Source: Acidobacteriota bacterium (lineage in GTDB: Bacteria; Acidobacteriota; Terriglobia; Terriglobales; Acidobacteriaceae). Taken from it: a stretch of 39,561 bases of DNA. Position numbers and translations under genes: made by a program. The notes below the pieces were generated by a model that searched no databases, was not told the DNA's origin, and was given only the letters and a program-made list of their open reading frames with translations. Where the stretch lies: assembly GCA_003225495.1 (NCBI GenBank), contig QIAJ01000108.1, positions 1 to 39,561 on the forward strand, given 5' to 3'. Below are positions 34,694-39,561 of this stretch, piece by piece (within the stretch, counting starts at the first letter, position 1; every line of letters starts with the position of its first letter).

Positions 34694-35689
34694 ATGAGAA
34701 AAGCTCTATTCGCGGCAGCGGTGTTCGGGCTCCTGGCCATGGCTTACGTTAGCTCAGCAATGGGGCAGGCCGCGCCCATTCGCAAGAAGCGGGTTGCCAT
34801 CTTCGATTTTGACTACGCAACGGTGCACGGGGGCGTAACCGCGATCTTCGGGCAAGAAGTCGACATCGGCAAAGGAATCTCAGACCTTCTTGTGAAGTAT
34901 CTCGTCAAGGACGGCAGCTACTCCGTGATCGAACGCAAGGCCATGGACAAGATTCTCGCCGAGCAGAATTTCTCCAACAGTGACCGTGCCAACCCGAATT
35001 CCGCAGCCAAAATAGGCAAATTGCTGGGGGTGGACGCCATCATCGTCGGCAGCATCACGCAGTTCGGCAATGACACCAAGAATACAGGTGTCGGTGGCGG
35101 TGGCGGCGGTTTTGGGGGCTTTGGCCTGGGCGGTTTCAAACATTCGAAGTCGAAAGCCATTGTGGCGGTCGATGCGCGCATCGTTGACATCGACACTGGT
35201 GAAATCCTCGCGGTAGCCGAGGGTAAGGGGGAGTCGTCGAGGGAAAGCACTTCGCTCACCGGAGGCGGAGGCAACTGGCATGGTTTTGGCGCTGGAGCCG
35301 TCGATTTCGGCAGCAGCGATTTTCAGAACACCATCATTGGAGAAGCTGTGAAAGCTGCGGTTGAGACAATGAGCACTGAAGTGATTGCCGGCAAAGAAAA
35401 GCTGGTCGCCCGGACGATTACGGTAGAGGGGATGGTTGCGGCCGTGGATGGGGGACAGGTCATCCTGAATGTTGGCGCCAAGGCTGGTGTGAAAGTCGGC
35501 GACCAACTCAGCGTGGAACGGGTCAGCAAAGAAATCAAAGACCCAGCGACCGGAAAAGTATTGCGCCGCATGAGTACGCCTATCGGGTTGGTGAAAGTCA
35601 CCGACGTTGACGATGTTTCTTCAGTGTGCTCGGTCGTCTCGGGGACGGGCTTCAAGACTGGCGACGCGGTGAAGACTAAGACGCAGTAG
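34694..35689 (+). CDS. CsgG-family exported protein
   Basis: A 331-residue protein. A signal peptide (LFAAAVFGLLAMAYVSSAMG-Q) has no lipobox cysteine, unlike curli CsgG. Residues 25-230 match the CsgG/HfaB fold: KRVAIFDFDYATV, GKGISDLLVKYLVKDGSYSVIERKAMDKILAEQNFSNSDR, AAKIGKLLGVDAIIVGSITQFG, a glycine-rich loop, AIVAVDARIVDIDTGEILAVAEGKGES, then EAVKAAVETMSTEVI. The last 100 residues (TITVEGMVAAVDGGQVILNVGAKAGVKVGDQLSVERV...) resemble the C-terminal domain of FlgT-like proteins. The start at 34694 fits the signal peptide; the frame is open to 34508. It follows the Gly/Asn-rich secreted protein on the same strand by 203 nt and is closed by a terminator. Confidence 0.85.
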   Translation: MRKALFAAAVFGLLAMAYVSSAMGQAAPIRKKRVAIFDFDYATVHGGVTAIFGQEVDIGKGISDLLVKYLVKDGSYSVIERKAMDKILAEQNFSNSDRANPNSAAKIGKLLGVDAIIVGSITQFGNDTKNTGVGGGGGGFGGFGLGGFKHSKSKAIVAVDARIVDIDTGEILAVAEGKGESSRESTSLTGGGGNWHGFGAGAVDFGSSDFQNTIIGEAVKAAVETMSTEVIAGKEKLVARTITVEGMVAAVDGGQVILNVGAKAGVKVGDQLSVERVSKEIKDPATGKVLRRMSTPIGLVKVTDVDDVSSVCSVVSGTGFKTGDAVKTKTQ

Positions 35690-35710
35690 CGATGGCGAGT
35701 TCAAAAGTCG

Positions 35711-35741
35711 ACGGCGGGGCCGATATGGTCCCGCCGTTTTT
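35711..35741 (+). terminator. rho-independent terminator after the CsgG-like gene
   Basis: An 8-bp perfect stem ACGGCGGG / CCCGCCGT with an 11-nt loop is followed by TTTT. Confidence 0.85.
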
Positions 35742-35794
35742 CCTTTGTGGGATAGAGTCAAAAACTTGACGACGGTGGGCACGGGGGGACTGCT

Positions 35795-36742
35795 CTAGAG
35801 GATTTTCTTTCCGAACGCGGAGAGCGAGAGTTCAACCGCAAGATCGGCGGTCTGGTTACGTTCGTCGATAACAGGATTTACCTCAACAATTTCAAAGCTC
35901 AGCATGCGGCCGTGGTCGGAAATAATTTCCATTGCCAGATGGGCCTCGCGGTAAGTCGCACCGCCCCAAACGGGCGTGCCAACACCGGGAGCATCTTCAG
36001 GGTCGATCCAATCCATGTCCAGCGAGACGTGATAGCCGGCGGTGCCGCGTCCGGCCATGCGCAGGGCTTCTTCCATCACGGCGCGCATGCCGCGTTCGTC
36101 GATGTCGCGCATCGTGAAAACTTCGACTCCGGCTTTGCGGATATTTTCTTTTTCGAAGCTATCAACGTCGCGGATGCCAACCAGCACGCAGTTCTCCGGC
36201 TGGACCTTGGGTGAAAAATCATAGATCTTGCCGAGTTCGATCGGAGCCAACCCCATGATCGCAGCCAGCGGCATGCCATGGACGTTACCGCTGGGCGATG
36301 AATCCGGGGTGTTCATGTCGGTATGAGCGTCGATCCAGATCAGCCCGATCTTCTGCTCCTGCCGCCGATAGAATTCAGCAACGCCCGATACCGTTCCCGC
36401 CGCAATCGAGTGGTCGCCACCCAGAACCATGGGAACTTTCCCTGCTTCGAGGGTCTTCAGAACCAATTCGGCGGCCTTGGTGCAGGTCGCAGTAATTTCT
36501 TTGAGATACTTCGCGCTGGGCGCACCTTCTTTTTTCTGCTCCGGAATCGCGACGACAATATTGCCTGCATCTTCGACTTTGTGACCGATCGCTTCCAGGC
36601 GCGCTTCAAGTCCGGCGACCCGCACCGCCGATGGCCCCATGTCCACGCCGCGCCGGGACTGGCCAAGGTCAAGAGGCACACCAATCACCCGGATCTGCCG
36701 GGGAGTGATACTGGTGAACGACGCTCGTGTTGTATGTCCCAT
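35795..36742 (-). CDS. rocF: arginase
   Basis: A 315-residue binuclear-manganese ureohydrolase that splits arginine into ornithine and urea. The metal motifs are GGDHS (D110, H111), DAHTD (D138, H140, D142) and SLDMDWIDP (D242, D244). H155 in SGNVHGMPLA is the conserved catalytic/substrate residue of arginases. RGVDMGPSAVR near the start and SFEIVEVNPVIDERNQTADLAVEL at the end are typical. DMDWIDP in place of the common DVDALDP is a small variation that keeps the ligands. No other arginine genes are adjacent; asnS lies downstream on the same strand after a repeat-containing gap. Confidence 0.94.
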   Translation of the reverse strand: MGHTTRASFTSITPRQIRVIGVPLDLGQSRRGVDMGPSAVRVAGLEARLEAIGHKVEDAGNIVVAIPEQKKEGAPSAKYLKEITATCTKAAELVLKTLEAGKVPMVLGGDHSIAAGTVSGVAEFYRRQEQKIGLIWIDAHTDMNTPDSSPSGNVHGMPLAAIMGLAPIELGKIYDFSPKVQPENCVLVGIRDVDSFEKENIRKAGVEVFTMRDIDERGMRAVMEEALRMAGRGTAGYHVSLDMDWIDPEDAPGVGTPVWGGATYREAHLAMEIISDHGRMLSFEIVEVNPVIDERNQTADLAVELSLSAFGKKIL

Positions 36743-36750
36743 AAAAATCG

Positions 36751-36800
36751 GTTCTCAGTTCTCCGTTCTCAGTCTGGGCAAAGCCGGTTCTACTGAGAAC
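36751..36800. repeat. GTTCTCAGT intergenic inverted repeat
   Basis: GTTCTCAGT occurs twice directly (36751-36759, 36765-36773) and once inverted as ACTGAGAAC (36792-36800). The core CTCAGT/ACTGAG is shared with the repeat at 4753-4852. It lies between the arginase start and the asnS stop. Confidence 0.65.
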
Positions 36801-36809
36801 TTGGAACGA

Positions 36810-38135
36810 TTACGGATACAGCCTATGCAACATCCGCGGGAACGGGATCGTTTCTCTCACATGCTCCAAGCCGCATATCCAGGCGACTGCCCGCTCGATG
36901 CCCATGCCGAAACCGCTATGTAGAACGCTGCCGTACTTGCGCAGGTCAAGATACCATTTGAAGGCTTCTTCCGGCAGATTGTGCTCGTGGATGCGCTTCA
37001 ACAGCAGCTCATGAGAAGCCATGCGCTGCGATCCGCCGATGATTTCGCCGTAACCCTCGGGAGCAAGCACATCGACACAAAGCGCCAGTTCCGGGCGTTG
37101 CGGATCGGGCTCCATATAGAAGGCCTTCACATTTGCCGGGTAGCGATGCACCATCACAGGTTTATCGTATTGCGATGAGAGATAGGTTTCGTCGGGCGAA
37201 CCAAGATCTCCGCCGTATTCGAACTTATTTTCGAGCGCGCCTTGCGCGTGGCCTTCCTGAAGTTTCTGTACAGCTTCGTCGTAAGTGATACGCGGAAAGG
37301 GCGCCTCAATCTTTTCTAGTTTAGTCACGTCGCGCCCGATGGTTTGCAGGTCGGCGCGCCGGCGTTCGAGGCATCGCTTGACGAGAAAAGTCAGCAGGCC
37401 TTCAGCCAGATCCATGATGTCGTCGAGAGTGCCGTATGCAACTTCGGGCTCGACCATCCAGAATTCCGTCAGGTGACGGCGAGTCTTCGATTTTTCCGCG
37501 CGGAACGTCGGCCCGAATGAATACACTTTGCCGAGGGCCATGGCAGTCGCTTCGATGTAGAGCTGCCCGGACTGGGTCAGGAATGCCTCTTCTTCGAAAT
37601 AATCCACCGGGAAGAGCGTGGTCGTTCCTTCGCAGGCTGCTGGCGTGATGATGGGCGGGTCGGTCAGCGTGAATCCGTTGCTGTCGAAGAAGTCGCGAGC
37701 GGCGCGGATAATCTCGGCACGCACGCGCAATATCGCCGCCTGCCGCAACGAGCGCAGCCAGAGATGCCGATGCTCCATCAGGAAATCGGTGCCGTGTTCT
37801 TTGGGCGTGATCGGATACGGGTCGGACTCAGCGACGCGCTGAATAACCTCCACATTCGATACGTCGAGCTCGTAACCGCCCGGAGCGCGCTTATCAGCAC
37901 GGACTTTGCCTTCCACGATCACGCTCGACTCTTGTGTTAGCCCCTTGATCGCGTCAAAAACTTCCGGGGGAACAGCATTTTTCGGAACGACACCCTGAAT
38001 AACTCCCGACCCGTCACGAAACTGGGGAAACAAGAGCTTCCCGCTCTCACGCAGGTTATAGAGCCATCCGCGGACGGTGACTGCCTGGCCTTCGTGCTTG
38101 CCGATTTCTGCAATCGAACTAATGGGGGTTGACAT
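36810..38135 (-). CDS. asnS: asparagine--tRNA ligase
   Basis: A 441-residue class IIb aminoacyl-tRNA synthetase. The N-terminal OB-fold anticodon domain reads [33 protein letters not shown]. The catalytic domain has motif 2 [26 protein letters not shown] and motif 3 [27 protein letters not shown]. The EFWMVEPE context and the PFPR ending favour AsnRS over AspRS. Length is normal. The start at 38135 ([16 protein letters not shown]) is chosen because the frame upstream, open to 38384, translates an intergenic repeat and the end of the next gene's opposite frame. Confidence 0.95.
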   Translation of the reverse strand: MSTPISSIAEIGKHEGQAVTVRGWLYNLRESGKLLFPQFRDGSGVIQGVVPKNAVPPEVFDAIKGLTQESSVIVEGKVRADKRAPGGYELDVSNVEVIQRVAESDPYPITPKEHGTDFLMEHRHLWLRSLRQAAILRVRAEIIRAARDFFDSNGFTLTDPPIITPAACEGTTTLFPVDYFEEEAFLTQSGQLYIEATAMALGKVYSFGPTFRAEKSKTRRHLTEFWMVEPEVAYGTLDDIMDLAEGLLTFLVKRCLERRRADLQTIGRDVTKLEKIEAPFPRITYDEAVQKLQEGHAQGALENKFEYGGDLGSPDETYLSSQYDKPVMVHRYPANVKAFYMEPDPQRPELALCVDVLAPEGYGEIIGGSQRMASHELLLKRIHEHNLPEEAFKWYLDLRKYGSVLHSGFGMGIERAVAWICGLEHVRETIPFPRMLHRLYP

Positions 38136-38145
38136 AAAAACCTTT

Positions 38146-38222
38146 ACCGCAGAGGCGCAGAGATCGCCAAGCATTCTTGGACTTCCATTCGAAGTTCTGG
38201 GCGCTCTCTGTGTCTCGGCGGT
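38146..38222. repeat. ACCGC-GAG-CAGAGA intergenic hairpin repeat
   Basis: The arms ACCGCAGAGGCGCAGAGA (38146-38163) and TCTCTGTGTCTCGGCGGT (38205-38222) pair at 15 of 18 positions. The type (CCGC-AGAG-CGCAGAG) is a well-known kind of dispersed intergenic repeat in several phyla. It lies in the 5' untranslated region of asnS. Confidence 0.7.
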
Positions 38223-38227
38223 GATTT

Positions 38228-39049
38228 CTAAGAATCTTCCAGCGTACGGAACGTCGCTGTCACATCTGCGCTCGGGCTTTTCTTCTCTTCGCCATCGATT
38301 TCGAGCAGCAGCGGCGGCGTCTGCGGAGCGGTGCGCAACAATTCCATCGTCTCTTTCCAGTTGATCGTGCCTTTGCCCGGCCACAAGTGCGAATCTTTGT
38401 CGGCGTGATTATCGTGCACGTGGGTAGAGCAAATATGGTTCTTCAGAGTCTCGAAGGCTTGCGGAATTCCGCCCATCATGTGCGCGTGGCCGCAGTCGAA
38501 ACAGACGCCTACGTCCTCAAAACGCGAGGTTCGGATAAATTCCACCAGGCGCTCGGGCGTGGAAAGTTCGTTGGGAATGTTCTCCACCAGAATCCGTACT
38601 CCCAGCGGCTTGGCAAACGCGCGCAGGTGCTCGATCGAGGTCATCGCCGATTCAAACTTCTTCTCATCGAAGGCTTCGTTTTGGTTCCCGATGTGCTGTA
38701 CCAGAAAGCGAAATGGAATCTGCTCGGCGATTTCCAGAGCGCGTTTAATTTCGTCCATGGCTTCGATCCGGCCTGCGCGATCAGTCGAAGCGACGTTCAC
38801 TGGAGGCGAACCCGTGCGTCCCCATTCGTAGTCGGCGTATAAAGGCGCGTGCACGGAATTCAACGGGACCTTATTCGACCGAAACCAGTCGGCGATTTCA
38901 CGAATGTGCTGCTTGCGGTTGGCGTAGTCGAAGTGCTGCCGAGCGGCGAAAATCTCAATCGCCTGCGCTCCGGCTTTCACGAGCTCGTCGAGCAAGCCCG
39001 GATGCAGCCGTTCCTTCACATAGATATATGTTGAGACGGCCCTCTGCAT
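38228..39049 (-). CDS. sugar phosphate isomerase/epimerase-type TIM barrel
   Basis: A 273-residue protein of the xylose-isomerase-like TIM-barrel superfamily (AP endonuclease 2 type). Metal-site stretches are [45 protein letters not shown] and [26 protein letters not shown], then LLLEIDGE. The ordering of His, Glu, Asp and His ligands is that of metal-dependent isomerases and epimerases. The substrate is unknown. Its ATG overlaps the stop of the upstream gamma-glutamyltransferase by one base, so the two are co-translated. This could point to sugar or amino-acid derivative turnover. Confidence 0.88.
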   Translation of the reverse strand: MQRAVSTYIYVKERLHPGLLDELVKAGAQAIEIFAARQHFDYANRKQHIREIADWFRSNKVPLNSVHAPLYADYEWGRTGSPPVNVASTDRAGRIEAMDEIKRALEIAEQIPFRFLVQHIGNQNEAFDEKKFESAMTSIEHLRAFAKPLGVRILVENIPNELSTPERLVEFIRTSRFEDVGVCFDCGHAHMMGGIPQAFETLKNHICSTHVHDNHADKDSHLWPGKGTINWKETMELLRTAPQTPPLLLEIDGEEKKSPSADVTATFRTLEDS

Positions 39050-39561
39050 CAGTAACCCACCGCCTTCCCGTTATTGCGTCCGTCGCTTGCGCCCAGGCGT
39101 TCGCCGGTCTTGGGGTCAATCATGATGCACTCGGCATCGCCCCAGAAGTGGTCAGGCTTCACGGTATCGCCTTTGGAACGCAGCATGTTCATTGTATCGG
39201 GAGACAAGCGGTCTTCCACGTCAATTGCGTCGGGGAGCCACTGATGATGAAACCTTGGTGCATTGACGGCATCCTGGACGTCAATCCCAAAATCCACAAT
39301 GCTGATGATGATATTGGCCACTGTAGTGATGATGGTTGGGCCGCCCTCCGCGCCCAGCACCAGGAAGAGCTTGCCATCTTTCGTCACGATGGTTGGAGTC
39401 ATCGCCGAGAGCGGTCGCTTGCCCGGCCCGATCGCGTTAGCCGGACCCTGGATCAGGCCATAAGTATTGGGCACTCCCTGCTTGGAGGCGAAGTCGTCCA
39501 TCTCGTCATTGAGCAGGAATCCCAGGCCTTCGGCGGTCACGCGCGACCCGAATGAATCGTT
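39049..39561 (-). CDS. ggt: gamma-glutamyltransferase, C-terminal part
   Basis: The leftward frame is open to the window edge, so only the last 170 codons are seen. They match the small subunit of gamma-glutamyltranspeptidases, which cleave glutathione and related gamma-glutamyl bonds in the periplasm. Seen are NDSFGSRVTAEGLGFLLNDEMDDF, GKRPLSAMTPTIV (usual PxSSMxP) and LVLGAEGGPTIITTVANIII (usual GSPGG region). The catalytic Thr and the large subunit lie beyond the edge. The GSPGG position reads GAEGG, a variation worth noting. The stop TGA overlaps the next ATG. Confidence 0.9.
   Translation of the reverse strand, partial: NDSFGSRVTAEGLGFLLNDEMDDFASKQGVPNTYGLIQGPANAIGPGKRPLSAMTPTIVTKDGKLFLVLGAEGGPTIITTVANIIISIVDFGIDVQDAVNAPRFHHQWLPDAIDVEDRLSPDTMNMLRSKGDTVKPDHFWGDAECIMIDPKTGERLGASDGRNNGKAVGY

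Overview
The window looks like chromosomal DNA of a flagellated Gram-negative bacterium, most likely an Acidobacteriota member (Terriglobia/Koribacter-like). This is inferred from family resemblance, not from a search. It carries lpxC (LPS), a full flagellin/cap/motor cluster, a cupin whose landmark residues match the manganese hydroxynitrile lyase described from Granulicella, a long BACON-like secreted protein, a GTP-type PEP carboxykinase, a two-domain ThyX-like protein and a secreted Gly/Asn-rich repeat protein. Base composition is fairly even and I see no phage, transposase, CRISPR array, tRNA or rRNA.

Layout. 0-2.4 kb: a leftward redox group (aldo/keto reductase, hydroxynitrile-lyase-type cupin, deazaflavin/nitroreductase-type protein). 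2.4-4.9 kb: a promoter region with a parS-like palindrome, a possible leader ORF coupled to a DinB-fold protein, then ychF and a 22-bp inverted repeat. 4.9-8.4 kb: a zincin-like protein of unknown function, divergent from a TetR regulator with a clear operator in the target promoter, then a membrane/SRPBCC protein and a ZIP transporter. 8.5-12.2 kb: one 1207-residue secreted protein made of 11 alternating Ig-like domains. 12.3-18.2 kb: divergent flagellar cluster, leftward fliC-flaG-fliD-fliS-(chaperone-like) from a sigma-28 promoter and rightward flbD-motA-motB. 18.2-24 kb: GNAT, a frameshifted ThyX-like gene, FmdB-type zinc ribbon, an outer-membrane barrel gene with an in-frame amber codon, pirin and pgeF. 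24-32 kb: pckG, folK, a receiver-PilZ protein, lpxC, small secreted proteins, the decayed end of a large outer-membrane protein, and ddl. 32.5-35.7 kb: a frameshifted Gly/Asn/Gln-rich secreted repeat protein followed by a CsgG-family protein. 35.8-39.6 kb: arginase, asnS, a TIM-barrel isomerase and the 3' end of a gamma-glutamyltransferase.

Four genes carry single-base lesions (19.82, 21.27, 29.81 and 33.64 kb). Three are apparent 1-nt deletions, so sequencing or assembly error must be excluded before calling pseudogenes. The most interesting candidates are the CsgG-like/amyloid-like repeat pair, the alternating vicinal-cysteine domains of the giant secreted protein, the TetR-controlled degenerate zincin, and the parS-like site. 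I found no complete defence or mobile system.
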